This document shows, in pieces, positions 43,749 through 53,514 of a stretch of DNA of 64,000 nucleotides (the first letter of the stretch is position 1; each line of letters starts with the position of its first letter). The translations under genes were made by a program, and so were the position numbers. Below the pieces are notes generated by a model. It was not told the DNA's origin. It ran no database searches and was given only the letters and a program-made list of their open reading frames with translations. Source of the DNA: Pseudomonas laurylsulfatiphila (GTDB taxonomy: Bacteria > Pseudomonadota > Gammaproteobacteria > Pseudomonadales > Pseudomonadaceae). The stretch spans positions 434,001 through 498,000 of the forward strand of contig NZ_NIRS01000006.1 in the NCBI RefSeq assembly GCF_002934665.1, in the 5' to 3' direction.

Positions 43749-44855
43749 ATGTCCGAAGACAACATCCTCACCGCCCGCGGCTGGGTTCGCGGCCGACTGG
43801 TCCACGCCCACGGCAAGGTCGTGTCCATCGAAGGCGTCCCTTGCGATCCGGCGGACAACGACCTGCCTTATCTGCTGCCGGGTTTCATCGACCTGCACGT
43901 TCACGGCGGTGGCGGCAAAGACATCATGGAAGGCACGCCCGCCTTCGAAACCATCACCCGCACCCACGTGCGCTTCGGTACCACGTCGCTGCTGGCCACC
44001 ACCATGACGGCGCCGAGCGAAGAGATCGCCAGCGTGCTCGAAGCCGTCGGCGAATTCTGTGAGCAGCGGCCACAAGGTTGCGCCCGGGTGCTCGGCGTGC
44101 ACCTCGAAGGCCCCTACATCAACCCCGGCAAGCTCGGCGCGCAACCCAACTTCGCCCATACCGCATTGATGGCCGAGGTCGAAGCTTACCTGGCACTGGC
44201 GCCGATCCGTGTGATCACCATTGCCCCGGAAATCGCCGGTCACGACGCCTTGATCCGCGACCTCAGCCGCCGCGGCATCCGCATGCAGATCGGCCACACC
44301 CTGGGCAGTTACGAGGAAGGCGTCGCGGCACTGGAGGCCGGCGCCAGCAGCTTCACCCACCTCTACAACGCCATGAGCCCACTGCATCACCGCGAGCCGG
44401 GGATCGTCGGCGCCGCACTGGCCCACGCGAAGTACGCCGAATTGATCCCGGACTTGCTGCACGTGCACCCCGGTGCCATCCGCGTCGCCCTGCGCTCGAT
44501 CCCGTGCCTGTACTGCGTCACCGACTCGACCGCCGCTGCCGGCATGCCCGACGGCGAGTACAAACTCGGCAGCCACACCGTGACCAAGTGCCTGGGCGGC
44601 GTGCGCCTGCCCGACGGCACCCTGGCCGGCAGCACCCTGACCATGGATCAGGCCCTGCGCAACCTGGTGAAAATCGGCCTGCCCATCGCCGAAGCCTCGC
44701 AGCGCCTGTCGCAATTCCCCGCCGACTACCTCGGCCTCACCGAACGCGGGCGCCTGCAACCGGGGGCCTGGGCCGACTGCGTGCGGCTGGATCGCTCACT
44801 GAAACTGACCGCCGTCATGGTCGAAGGAGAAGACATTGACTTCAAAAATGCTTGA
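43749..44855 (+). CDS. nagA: N-acetylglucosamine-6-phosphate deacetylase
   Basis: 368 residues from the ATG at 43749. An amidohydrolase barrel with the metal motif GFIDLHVHGGGGKDIMEG, the substrate loop HLEGPYINPGKLGAQPNF, IGHTLGSYEEGVAALEAGASSFTHLYNAM and the catalytic Asp segment YCVTDSTAAAGMPDGEY. It removes acetate from GlcNAc-6-P to give GlcN-6-P. It follows nagR closely, and its 3' end overlaps the start of the SIS-domain deaminase gene by 20 bases. Confidence 0.94.
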   Translation: MSEDNILTARGWVRGRLVHAHGKVVSIEGVPCDPADNDLPYLLPGFIDLHVHGGGGKDIMEGTPAFETITRTHVRFGTTSLLATTMTAPSEEIASVLEAVGEFCEQRPQGCARVLGVHLEGPYINPGKLGAQPNFAHTALMAEVEAYLALAPIRVITIAPEIAGHDALIRDLSRRGIRMQIGHTLGSYEEGVAALEAGASSFTHLYNAMSPLHHREPGIVGAALAHAKYAELIPDLLHVHPGAIRVALRSIPCLYCVTDSTAAAGMPDGEYKLGSHTVTKCLGGVRLPDGTLAGSTLTMDQALRNLVKIGLPIAEASQRLSQFPADYLGLTERGRLQPGAWADCVRLDRSLKLTAVMVEGEDIDFKNA

Positions 44856-45858
44856 AGAGGCGCTGTCCTCGTTCGAGGCCGTGCAAGCCCAATTGCAAAA
44901 ACTTGACCCGCAGATGATCGAGATCGCCGGACGCCTGCGTCGTCAGCCGCCGCAAGTGGCCATGACCGTGGCGCGCGGCAGCTCCGACCACGCCGCCAGT
45001 TACTTCGCCTACCTGACCATGCAGCTGCTGGGCATCCCGGTGGCGTCGTTGCCGATGTCGGTGGTGACCATGCAGCAGGCGCCGCTGAAGGTCAGCGGTC
45101 AGGTGGCATTCGCCTTCTCGCAATCGGGGCAAAGCCCGGACCTGGTCAACAGCCTGCGCCTGTTGCGCAAGCGCGGTGCCTTGAGCATTTCGCTGGTCAA
45201 TGCCGAAGACTCGCCGCTGGAAGCCGCCTGTGAGTTCAGCCTGCCGCTGTGTGCCGGCACCGAAAGCAGCGTCGCCGCGACCAAGAGTTTCATCGCCACC
45301 CTGAGCGCCAGCGCGCGGTTGATCGGGCACTGGAAGGAAGACGCCGAACTGCTCGAGGCCGGTTTGGCCTTGCCCGAGGGCCTGCGCAACGCCGCGCAGC
45401 AGGACTGGAGCCCGGCCATCGAAGCCTTGCGCGATTGCCAGCGCCTGATGGTGATCGGCCGTGGCGCCGGTTTCGCCATCGCCCAGGAAGCGGCGCTCAA
45501 ATTCAAAGAGACCTCGGCGATCCAGGCCGAAGCCTTCAGCAGCGCCGAAGTCCGCCACGGCCCGATGGCCCTGATCGGCGACAACTACCCGCTGCTGGTG
45601 TTTGCCCCACGGGGCGCCGAGCAGGCCGGTCTGTTGAGCCTGGCCGCCGACATGCGCCAGCGCGGCGCCCGTGTCCTGCTGGCCGCACCGGATGACGTGC
45701 TCGAGCGCGACCTGACCCTGACCCGCGCCGAACACCCGGCCCTCGACCCGATTCTGGCGATCCAGAGTTTCTACGTGATGGCCGCCGGCCTGGCCGTGGC
45801 CCGCGGCATGGACCCGGACCAGCCGCGGCACTTGAGCAAAGTCACCCGCACCCACTGA
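44836..45858 (+). CDS. SIS-domain glucosamine-6-phosphate deaminase (NagB-II type)
   Basis: 340 residues if read from the TTG at 44836, which has a strong AAGGAG site six bases before it. The ATG at 44848 is the alternative. Two sugar-isomerase (SIS) domains are seen (TVARGSSDHAASYFAYLTMQ...SQSGQSPD; MVIGRGAGFAIAQEAALKFKETSAIQAEAFSSAEVRHGP), like the isomerase half of GlmS without the glutaminase domain. In this context it should convert GlcN-6-P to fructose-6-P and ammonia, replacing the unrelated NagB enzyme. It overlaps nagA and is followed by a REP pair. Confidence 0.85.
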   Translation: MTSKMLEEALSSFEAVQAQLQKLDPQMIEIAGRLRRQPPQVAMTVARGSSDHAASYFAYLTMQLLGIPVASLPMSVVTMQQAPLKVSGQVAFAFSQSGQSPDLVNSLRLLRKRGALSISLVNAEDSPLEAACEFSLPLCAGTESSVAATKSFIATLSASARLIGHWKEDAELLEAGLALPEGLRNAAQQDWSPAIEALRDCQRLMVIGRGAGFAIAQEAALKFKETSAIQAEAFSSAEVRHGPMALIGDNYPLLVFAPRGAEQAGLLSLAADMRQRGARVLLAAPDDVLERDLTLTRAEHPALDPILAIQSFYVMAAGLAVARGMDPDQPRHLSKVTRTH

Positions 45859-45874
45859 TGACCGGTGCCCCGTG

Positions 45875-45953
45875 TGTAGGAGCTGCCGCAGGCTGCGATC
45901 TTTTGATTTTGATTTTGAAGATCAACAGATCGCAGCCTCCGGCAGCTCCTACA
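45875..45953. repeat. REP pair, GCTGCCGCAGGCTGCGATC type
   Basis: Inverted copies (TGTAGGAGCTGCCGCAGGCT from 45875; complement ending at 45953) inside the nag operon, between the deaminase and the EIIA-HPr-EI gene. REP structures at such sites can modulate expression of downstream genes. Confidence 0.86.
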
Positions 45954-45993
45954 CAAGCGTGCGAAGCGAACCTTTATTTGATGAGACCGAGCC

Positions 45994-48510
45994 ATGCATA
46001 ACAACAATAAAGAGCTGACTTTAAGCGCCCCGCTCAGCGGCCCGGTGCTCACGCTCGCCAAAGTCCCGGACCCGGTGTTTGCCAGCGGCGCCATGGGCGA
46101 CGGCATCGCCATCGATCCGCTCAACGACACGCTCCACGCCCCCTGCGCGGGTGTGGTGGTGCATGTCGCGCGCACCGGTCACGCGCTGACCTTGCGTGCA
46201 GACAACGGCGCGGAATTGCTCCTGCACCTGGGCCTCGACACGGTCGAGTTGCAGGGCCATGGCTTCTCGATGCTGGTCAAGGAAGGCGCACGCGTCGCCA
46301 ATGGTCAACCCCTGCTGCGCTACGACCTGGACATGGTCGCGCAACAGTGCAAAAGCCTGGTCAGCCTGCTGATCCTCACTAACAGCCAGGACTTTCAGGC
46401 GCGCCCCATCACCCTCAAATCGGTGAAAGTCGGTGAGCCGCTGCTGCACATCATTCGTCGACAGACATCGACCGCAGAGGTCGATGTCGAGTTTGCCGGC
46501 GCAGAGATTGTCGGTCACGTGCGCATTGCTCACCGTGGCGGCCTGCACGCGCGGCCAGCGGCGTTGATCCGTCAGACCGCACAAGGTTTCAAAAGCAAAT
46601 CGCAGCTGCACTTCGCCGGCAAGTCGGCCACCTGCGACAGCCTGATCGGCCTGATGGGGCTGGCCATCGGCGAGCAGGCAGAAGTCCAGGTCAGTTGCCA
46701 GGGTCCGGACGCCGAAGCCGCGCTGCAAGCCTTGCTCACCGCGTTATCCACAGCCCTGGCCGAAGACAGTCACGCCGCCGCGCCACCGACGATCGCCCAA
46801 CGCAATCGCCCCGCCGAAGCCGGTGTGTTGCACGGTGTCTGCGCAGCGCCAGGCCTGGTCGGCGGGCCGTTGTTTCGCCTGAATGCGATCAGCCTGCCAG
46901 TGGACGCCGGCGATCATGATCCGCAACAGCAACGGCAGGTTCTGGACGCGGCACTGAGCCAGGTTCGCAGCGAAATCGACCACACCTTGGCCCAGGCAAA
47001 AAAACACAAGGACAGCGCTGAAGAGGCCATTTTCGCCGCACACCTGGCACTGCTCGAAGACCCGGCCCTGCTGGACGCCGCCCGTCAAACCGTCGCCAAG
47101 GGCACGGCCGCGACCCACGCCTGGAGCCAGGCCATCGACGTGCAATGCGAAGTGCTCCAGCAAACCGGCAGCACATTGCTCGCCGAACGCGCCAACGACC
47201 TGCGCGACCTCAAGCAACGGGTGCTGCGCGTATTGCTCGGCGATACCTGGCATTACGACGTGCCGGCCGGCGCCATCGTCGCGGCCCATGAACTGACGCC
47301 CTCCGATCTGCTGCAACTGAGCCAGCAAGGCGTCGCCGGGCTGTGCATGGCCGAGGGCGGTGCGACTTCCCACGTGGCGATTCTGGCCCGGGGAAAAGGC
47401 CTGCCGTGCATGGTCGCACTGGGCTCGACGCTGCTCGATCAGCAACAGGGGCAACCGGTGGTGCTGGACGCCGACGGCGGCCGCCTCGAACTGACACCCG
47501 GCACACAGCGCCTGGCCGACGTGCGCCAGCTGCAACTGCAACAGCGACAACGCCGGGCCGAACAACAGGCCCAGGCGCACACACCGGCGCTGACCACCGA
47601 TGGCCTGCACATCGAAGTCGCCGCCAACGTGGCGTCCAGCACGGAAGCGGCAGACGCATTGGCCAATGGCGCCGACGGTGTCGGCTTGCTGCGCACCGAG
47701 TTTCTCTTCGTCGACCGCCACACCGCCCCGGACGAACAGGAACAACACCAGGCCTATCAGGCCGTGCTCGATGCCATGGGCGACAAGTCGGTGATCATCC
47801 GCACCATCGACGTCGGTGGCGACAAGCAACTCGACTACCTGCCACTGCCCGCCGAGGCCAACCCGGTGCTCGGCCTGCGCGGCATTCGCCTGGCCCAGGT
47901 CCGCCCGGAACTGCTCGACCAGCAACTGCGCGCGCTGCTGCACCTGAGCCCATTGTCGCGCTGCCGGATCCTGCTGCCGATGATCACTGAGGTCGATGAA
48001 CTGCTGCACATCCGCCAGCGCCTCGACGCCTTGTGCACCGAACTGGGCCTGGCGCAACGCCCGGAACTGGGGGTGATGATTGAAGTGCCGGCCGCCGCGC
48101 TGCTGGCCGAGCAACTGGCCGAACACGCGGATTTCCTGTCCATCGGCACCAATGACCTGTCGCAATACACCCTGGCCATGGACCGCGACCATGCCGGGCT
48201 TGCCGCACGCGTCGATGCGTTGCACCCGGCCCTGCTGCGGTTGATCGCCCAGACCTGCGCCGGTGCGGCGAAGCACAAGCGTTGGGTCGGTGTGTGCGGT
48301 GCACTGGCGTCCGACCCTCTGGCCACGCCGGTGTTGATCGGCCTGGGGGTTAGCGAGCTGTCGGTGAGCCCGGTACAGATCGGTGAAATCAAGGACCGCG
48401 TGCGTCATCTCGACGCCAGCGAATGCCGGCGCATCAGCCTGGGCCTGCTCAAGCTGAGCAGCGCCAGCGCCGTGCGTCATGCCTGTCACCAGCACTGGCC
48501 TCTGAGCTAG
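45994..48510 (+). CDS. nagF: PTS multiphosphoryl transfer protein EIIA(Glc)-HPr-EI
   Basis: 838 residues joining three phosphotransferase parts. EIIA-Glc-like domain, residues ~8-155, phospho-His78 in ELLLHLGLDTV. HPr domain, ~165-250, His185 in RGGLHARPAAL. Enzyme I, ~268-838, with His460 in GGATSHVAILARGKGLP, plus PEP-binding segments (GLLRTEFLFVDR, RTIDVGGDKQLDYL, SIGTNDLSQYTLAMDRDH). It carries phosphate from PEP to the permease NagE that follows 40 bases later, so GlcNAc enters as GlcNAc-6-P. This matches the NagF/NagE pair of P. aeruginosa. Confidence 0.92.
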   Translation: MHNNNKELTLSAPLSGPVLTLAKVPDPVFASGAMGDGIAIDPLNDTLHAPCAGVVVHVARTGHALTLRADNGAELLLHLGLDTVELQGHGFSMLVKEGARVANGQPLLRYDLDMVAQQCKSLVSLLILTNSQDFQARPITLKSVKVGEPLLHIIRRQTSTAEVDVEFAGAEIVGHVRIAHRGGLHARPAALIRQTAQGFKSKSQLHFAGKSATCDSLIGLMGLAIGEQAEVQVSCQGPDAEAALQALLTALSTALAEDSHAAAPPTIAQRNRPAEAGVLHGVCAAPGLVGGPLFRLNAISLPVDAGDHDPQQQRQVLDAALSQVRSEIDHTLAQAKKHKDSAEEAIFAAHLALLEDPALLDAARQTVAKGTAATHAWSQAIDVQCEVLQQTGSTLLAERANDLRDLKQRVLRVLLGDTWHYDVPAGAIVAAHELTPSDLLQLSQQGVAGLCMAEGGATSHVAILARGKGLPCMVALGSTLLDQQQGQPVVLDADGGRLELTPGTQRLADVRQLQLQQRQRRAEQQAQAHTPALTTDGLHIEVAANVASSTEAADALANGADGVGLLRTEFLFVDRHTAPDEQEQHQAYQAVLDAMGDKSVIIRTIDVGGDKQLDYLPLPAEANPVLGLRGIRLAQVRPELLDQQLRALLHLSPLSRCRILLPMITEVDELLHIRQRLDALCTELGLAQRPELGVMIEVPAAALLAEQLAEHADFLSIGTNDLSQYTLAMDRDHAGLAARVDALHPALLRLIAQTCAGAAKHKRWVGVCGALASDPLATPVLIGLGVSELSVSPVQIGEIKDRVRHLDASECRRISLGLLKLSSASAVRHACHQHWPLS

Positions 48511-48550
48511 CTCTTTACAAAAGAAGAACAAAAATCCAGGGAGATCCGCC

Positions 48551-50266
48551 ATGTACCAACTTTTCATTGAAGGCCTGCAACGCCTCGGCCGCGCGCTGAT
48601 GCTGCCGATCGCGATCCTGCCGATTGCCGGCCTGCTGCTGCGCCTGGGCGACACCGATCTGCTCAACATCGCGATCATCCACGACGCCGGCCAGGTGATC
48701 TTTGCCAACCTGGCGATGATCTTCGCCATCGGCATCGCGGTCGGTTTCGCCAAGGACAACAACGGTACGGCGGGACTTGCCGGGGTGATCGGCTACCTGG
48801 TGATGATCGCCACCCTCAAGGTGCTCGACCCGAGCATCAACATGGGCATGCTCGCCGGGATCGTCAGCGGCCTGATGGCCGGCGCGCTGTACAACCGCTT
48901 CAAGGACATCAAGCTGCCGGAATACCTGGCGTTCTTCGGTGGTCGACGGTTCGTGCCGATTGTCACCGGGTTCGCCGCCGTGGGCCTGGGCGTGGTGTTC
49001 GGCTACATCTGGCCGCCGATCCAGCACGGCATCAACAGCTTCGGCACGCTGATGATGGAGAGTGGCAGCATTGGTGCGTTCGTCTTCGGCGTGTTCAACC
49101 GCCTGCTGATCGTCACCGGCCTGCACCACATCCTCAACAACATGGCGTGGTTCGTGTTCGGCAACTTCACCGACCCCACCACCGGTGCGCTGGTCACCGG
49201 AGACCTGTCGCGCTACTTCGCCGGCGACCCGAAAGGCGGCCAGTTCATGACCGGCATGTTCCCGATGATGATCTTCGGCCTGCCTGCCGCGTGCCTGGCG
49301 ATGTACCGCAATGCCCTGCCGGAACGGCGCAAGGTGATGGGCGGGATTTTCCTGTCGATGGCACTGACCGCGTTCCTGACCGGCGTGACCGAGCCGATCG
49401 AATTCGCCTTCATGTTCCTCGCGCCGCTGCTGTTTCTGCTGCATGCGTTGCTGACCGGCCTGTCGATGGCCATCACCAATGCGCTGAACATTCACCTGGG
49501 CTTCACGTTCTCCGGTGGCTTCATCGACATGGTGCTGGGCTGGGGCAAGTCCACCAACGGCTGGCTGGTGTTCCCGGTGGGCCTGGCCTATGCCGTGATC
49601 TATTACGTGGTGTTCGATTACTGCATCCGCCGTTTCGACCTGAAGACACCGGGCCGCGAAACCAGCGCTGCCGCCCCGCAGGTAGCGGTGGCCGACAATG
49701 AACGCGCCGGGGCTTACATCAAGGCCTTGGGTGGCGCCGAAAACCTGATCACCGTCGGTGCCTGCACCACGCGTTTGCGCCTGGACATGGTGGATCGCAA
49801 CAAGGCCTCGGATACCGATCTGAAGGCGCTCGGCGCCATGGCCGTGGTGCGTCCGGGCAAGGGCGGGAGTTTGCAGGTAGTGGTAGGGCCGATGGCCGAT
49901 GCGATTGCCGATGAAATTCGCCTGGCGATGCCGGCGCTGGGGCGTGCCATCGTGTCGTCGCCGGCAGCAGAAATCGACGCGCCTGCACCCGCCGCCGTGG
50001 CAACACCCGAGGCGCAGCAATGGCTCAATGCGCTGGGGGGTGGCGACAATGTGCTGCAACTCGACTGCATCGCCATGACGCGCATTCGCCTGCAATTGGC
50101 CAATGGCAAGGCGTTGTCGGAGTGTGATTTGAAAGCGCTGGGTTGCCAGGGTGTGAGTCAGCTGGAAGGCGGGATCTGGCATCTGCTGGTTGGCGACAAG
50201 GCGGCGAGTTTGAGTGGGGCGTTGGAAGCGCTGGTCAATCGCAGGGAGGTCAGTGCCAAGGTTTGA
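48551..50266 (+). CDS. nagE: PTS N-acetylglucosamine permease EIICB with two IIB domains
   Basis: 571 residues. A IIC membrane domain (residues ~1-370: MYQLFIEGLQRLGRALMLPIAILPIAGLLLRLGD; VTGLHHILNNMAW; LTGVTEPIEFAFMFLAPLLF) is followed by two tandem IIB domains. IIB-1 (~385-465) has the phospho-Cys405 motif ACTTRLRLDM. IIB-2 (~490-570) has Cys506 in DCIAMTRIRLQL. The IIA part is in NagF upstream. It transports and phosphorylates GlcNAc at the inner membrane. It is the last gene of the nag operon; no clear terminator was found before the convergent autotransporter gene. Confidence 0.92.
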   Translation: MYQLFIEGLQRLGRALMLPIAILPIAGLLLRLGDTDLLNIAIIHDAGQVIFANLAMIFAIGIAVGFAKDNNGTAGLAGVIGYLVMIATLKVLDPSINMGMLAGIVSGLMAGALYNRFKDIKLPEYLAFFGGRRFVPIVTGFAAVGLGVVFGYIWPPIQHGINSFGTLMMESGSIGAFVFGVFNRLLIVTGLHHILNNMAWFVFGNFTDPTTGALVTGDLSRYFAGDPKGGQFMTGMFPMMIFGLPAACLAMYRNALPERRKVMGGIFLSMALTAFLTGVTEPIEFAFMFLAPLLFLLHALLTGLSMAITNALNIHLGFTFSGGFIDMVLGWGKSTNGWLVFPVGLAYAVIYYVVFDYCIRRFDLKTPGRETSAAAPQVAVADNERAGAYIKALGGAENLITVGACTTRLRLDMVDRNKASDTDLKALGAMAVVRPGKGGSLQVVVGPMADAIADEIRLAMPALGRAIVSSPAAEIDAPAPAAVATPEAQQWLNALGGGDNVLQLDCIAMTRIRLQLANGKALSECDLKALGCQGVSQLEGGIWHLLVGDKAASLSGALEALVNRREVSAKV

Positions 50267-50371
50267 TCGACGACGTACACATTGTAGGCCAGCCCCTGCC
50301 CCGTCAAAAAACGGATCTTCTCGTTACAATAAAACCGCTGAAATCACTTTCCGCAGGTTTCCATTCAGCCC

Positions 50372-53368
50372 TTAGAAGCTCATCTGCCACTGCCCGGTCA
50401 GCGCTTGATTACGGCTATTGCTACCCACCTCTGCGTTGTAACCAATACTCAAGGTGTGGCGTGCAGAGATCCCGACGTCCAGACCTGCCCCGACCATCAA
50501 ACTATCGCGGTCCAAAGCACTGCCCTGGACATTGAACCCGGAGCCGCCCAAAACAAAAGCCTGGCGGGTTTCATTTTCAACGTCGCCGTAAGTGTGGCGC
50601 CAGCCAAGGCTACCCCTCGGCGTTACGCTGATACCGTTCTGCAACTGATTGAGCTGTGCCAGGCGCACGCCGAAAGTGCTGCTGAAGTTGTCCTGAGTCT
50701 GGGTGTCGACGGCCAATGCGGCCAGGCCACCTTTTTCAGTGAACCCTTCGCGGTGATAACGCTGGTACCCCAGATTGGCGAACGGTTCGACGTTGAGCCG
50801 GCCACTACCCAGCAAATAGCCCAACTCGCCAAAGGCTTGCTGGCTGTCGGCATCGTAATTGCCTTTTGGCCGGTCGCTGAAGTCTTCGAACTCAACTGTT
50901 CGCTTGGTATCTCCGTCATGGCCGCTGTACGCCGCCCCCAGGCGTAACGCCAGAGGTCCATCCTGCCGCATGGCGTACGCGCCGACATGCCAACTGTGCA
51001 GCGTGCCCTCGAAGTTGTGGCTGTCGAGGTCAGTCTTCGAATAACCACCGAGTACACCCATGCGCCATTCGGGCGAGAGCGACCAATCCACGCCCAGCAC
51101 ACTGCCAGCCGTTCGTTGCTCAAGACCGGGCTCGCCATGTTCGCCATCCAGCTTGCCGTAGCCGCCGAGGCCCTGGAGCCAGACGCGGCCCTGTGCTCGA
51201 GGATCATTCAAGTTACGAACCGTGGCTGGCACGCCAGTGGCTGCCAACATTGGCGACTGCGAGGATTCCAGCCCAACCAGCAGGCCGCTGCCACTTCCCG
51301 TTTGCTGCATGGCCGAAAGCATGCTGGTACCGACCTGAGCGCTGGAATTGAGGGCTGCGCTGCCCAGATTGGCGAAGCTGCTGCCGGCGAGACTTTCAAT
51401 GGCTGCACTGGCGCTGGCTCGGGAAGTACTCAACAGCGCGTCATACAACGGATTCTGAGTCTGCCACTCGCCCCAGAAATCGCGCTGACCGCCAATTGAC
51501 TGAATACTGTCGACAGCCCGGGCGCCGTTGGCGGTTCGAGCGTATTCACTCAGATCGACATCGTTACGTGTATAGGTGATATCGACGCGAGTAGGCAGGT
51601 AGCTAACCTTCGGATCCACGAATGCGTAATAGTTTTCACCGGTCACATGACCGAAAGTGCCGGTGATGCTGCCAGCCTCCAGCACGGTGTATTGGCTGCG
51701 CCACGGGTATTCTCCGGGGGTGGTGTAAACCTTCAGGACAGAGCCGGTCAGGTTGGCATTGCCTGAAACCCGCGTCGTGGCGGCAGTGCCATCCGGGTTG
51801 ATGCCAAACAGTAATATCGAGCCACGGCCCATATTCAGGTTGCCGTTGACTCTTGGCGCACCGATCGAGGTACTAGCGTTCAGGGTGCCGTTGATGTTCA
51901 GGTTGGAGACCGTCCCACCGCCACCGTAGGACGCGTATTGATCAACCGTGACATCACCGGCGATTCCTCCCTGGTTTATCAGCCCAGCACCGTTGTAGAC
52001 ATGCGCTCCCTCGCTGAAATCACCCGAGCCAGTCAGCGTCCAGGTGCCTTGCTGCACTTGTAACGATGCGAAGTTTCGACTCTCGCCAAAGCTGGAGTCG
52101 CCGAAGCCGCTGCCATCCATGACCAGCGTGTTGCGGCCACTGCCACCCTCCACCAGCCCCTCGAACCGACCGCCGCTTTTCAGCGTGAGCGTGTCATCAC
52201 CGCCGCCCAGATCCAGCGCGATGCCATTGCTTCCGCCGATTATGCCGGCGTTGACAACCTGGTCGGCAAAATCGCCAATGAATTTCACACCAGCGCCGTT
52301 CAGGCCGCGGACGATGCCGTAGTTGAGCAACTGCGTAGCGGCCACCGCTGAGCCGCCGTTACCATCACTGACCACAATGCCGTTATTGCCTCCCCGAATC
52401 ATACCGAAGCGCTGGCCTGGCAATAGGGAGCCGTAGTTATTCACCGTACCGCCGCCGATTGAGAGCGCTGCGTTACCCCCCTGAATCCCACCTGAATTAG
52501 TGATCCCGGCAACACGTTCAACGCGGATACCATTGCTGTGATCGTCGGCCTTGAGATCAACGTCGCCCCCCATGATGAGGCCAGTGTTGTTGAGATAAGC
52601 ATTACCTTTGGAGTACACCCCTGCGCCATTGCCTCCAATGACGTTGCCCTGATTACTCAACCGTATGTCCTGCACGGCGGCAATGCCATGTCTGGCTCCG
52701 GATATCTGACCGTTGTTGGTGATCCGTACATCCACGGCTGCACCGATATCAATGCCGTTGAATGTGCCGGGGGCCTGGGTCGATTCGCGGGAAATGATCT
52801 CGCCGCCGTTGCTGATGTCAGCATGCGAGCCCGTTCTGATAGCGTCGCCACCCTCGGCGATAATCAGGCCGCCCTTGCTGTTGACGATCGTGGTTCTGGC
52901 GCGATCTCCGATTGCGGCACTGAAATCAAGCGCCTGCCCGCTGAGCGCACGAATGATGCCAGCGTTTGTCAGCGTGCTTTCACCGAAAGGATTCTGCGGG
53001 TTGCTAAATCGGATGGCACTCTGCGCGCCCTCGATCAACCCACCTGAATAATTGTTGATGTAGTAGTAACCCGAATCGACGTTTGCGTAGTGGGTCTCGA
53101 TGGCATTCGCCGCGGTGGAGATGATCTGGCCATAGTTGAAAACATGCAGAGAGGGGATGGTGTTAAGGGAGGTACGCAAATCAACGGCAGTACCATCGAC
53201 CACAACTCCCCCGCTATGAAATACCGTGAGGTTGTCAATGACAGTGAGCTGCTGCGGGGCTCCCGTAAAGGAGTCTATGAATGTCTCCTTTGCATTTACA
53301 TGGCAGGACAATCCACTGCAGGTGATCAGGGCAATACGCAACGCGAGGTGATGGTGTACGAACGACAT
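50372..53368 (-). CDS. Autotransporter with beta-helical passenger
   Basis: 998 residues from the ATG at 53368 (AGGA eight bases upstream; an in-frame ATG at 53398 is less good). A signal peptide (LALRIALITCSGLSCHVNA) is followed by a passenger of about 600 residues rich in short Gly/Asn repeats (ITNNGQISGARHGIAAV; LNNTGLIMGGDV; VNAGIIGGSNGIALDLGGGDDTLTLKSGG). Next come an autochaperone-like region (NGTLNASTSIGAPRVNGNLNMGRGSILLFGI) and a C-terminal 12-strand barrel (about 725-998) ending in MSF. It should be a type V-secreted surface protein. No protease or lipase catalytic motif is seen, so an adhesive role is possible. It lies between the nag cluster and purL. Confidence 0.87.
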   Translation of the reverse strand: MSFVHHHLALRIALITCSGLSCHVNAKETFIDSFTGAPQQLTVIDNLTVFHSGGVVVDGTAVDLRTSLNTIPSLHVFNYGQIISTAANAIETHYANVDSGYYYINNYSGGLIEGAQSAIRFSNPQNPFGESTLTNAGIIRALSGQALDFSAAIGDRARTTIVNSKGGLIIAEGGDAIRTGSHADISNGGEIISRESTQAPGTFNGIDIGAAVDVRITNNGQISGARHGIAAVQDIRLSNQGNVIGGNGAGVYSKGNAYLNNTGLIMGGDVDLKADDHSNGIRVERVAGITNSGGIQGGNAALSIGGGTVNNYGSLLPGQRFGMIRGGNNGIVVSDGNGGSAVAATQLLNYGIVRGLNGAGVKFIGDFADQVVNAGIIGGSNGIALDLGGGDDTLTLKSGGRFEGLVEGGSGRNTLVMDGSGFGDSSFGESRNFASLQVQQGTWTLTGSGDFSEGAHVYNGAGLINQGGIAGDVTVDQYASYGGGGTVSNLNINGTLNASTSIGAPRVNGNLNMGRGSILLFGINPDGTAATTRVSGNANLTGSVLKVYTTPGEYPWRSQYTVLEAGSITGTFGHVTGENYYAFVDPKVSYLPTRVDITYTRNDVDLSEYARTANGARAVDSIQSIGGQRDFWGEWQTQNPLYDALLSTSRASASAAIESLAGSSFANLGSAALNSSAQVGTSMLSAMQQTGSGSGLLVGLESSQSPMLAATGVPATVRNLNDPRAQGRVWLQGLGGYGKLDGEHGEPGLEQRTAGSVLGVDWSLSPEWRMGVLGGYSKTDLDSHNFEGTLHSWHVGAYAMRQDGPLALRLGAAYSGHDGDTKRTVEFEDFSDRPKGNYDADSQQAFGELGYLLGSGRLNVEPFANLGYQRYHREGFTEKGGLAALAVDTQTQDNFSSTFGVRLAQLNQLQNGISVTPRGSLGWRHTYGDVENETRQAFVLGGSGFNVQGSALDRDSLMVGAGLDVGISARHTLSIGYNAEVGSNSRNQALTGQWQMSF

Positions 53369-53460
53369 CGATGAAATCCTTTTCTTGTAGCCCGCCATCG
53401 TCGTCTATAGCGCTTTGATATTACAAGTGACCCTTTGATCAAAATCTGAGATTTGCAGGC

Positions 53461-53496
53461 AAAAAAAACCGCTGATTTAATCAGCGGTTTTTTTTG
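53461..53496 (-). terminator. Rho-independent terminator, symmetric
   Basis: A nine-base stem (ACCGCTGAT / ATCAGCGGT) with A runs on one side and T runs on the other. It lies 19 bases past the stop of the YqfO-like gene, so it ends the purL-yqfO transcript before the autotransporter promoter. Confidence 0.88.
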
Positions 53497-53514
53497 TTTC
53501 AACAGCAAAAAAGA

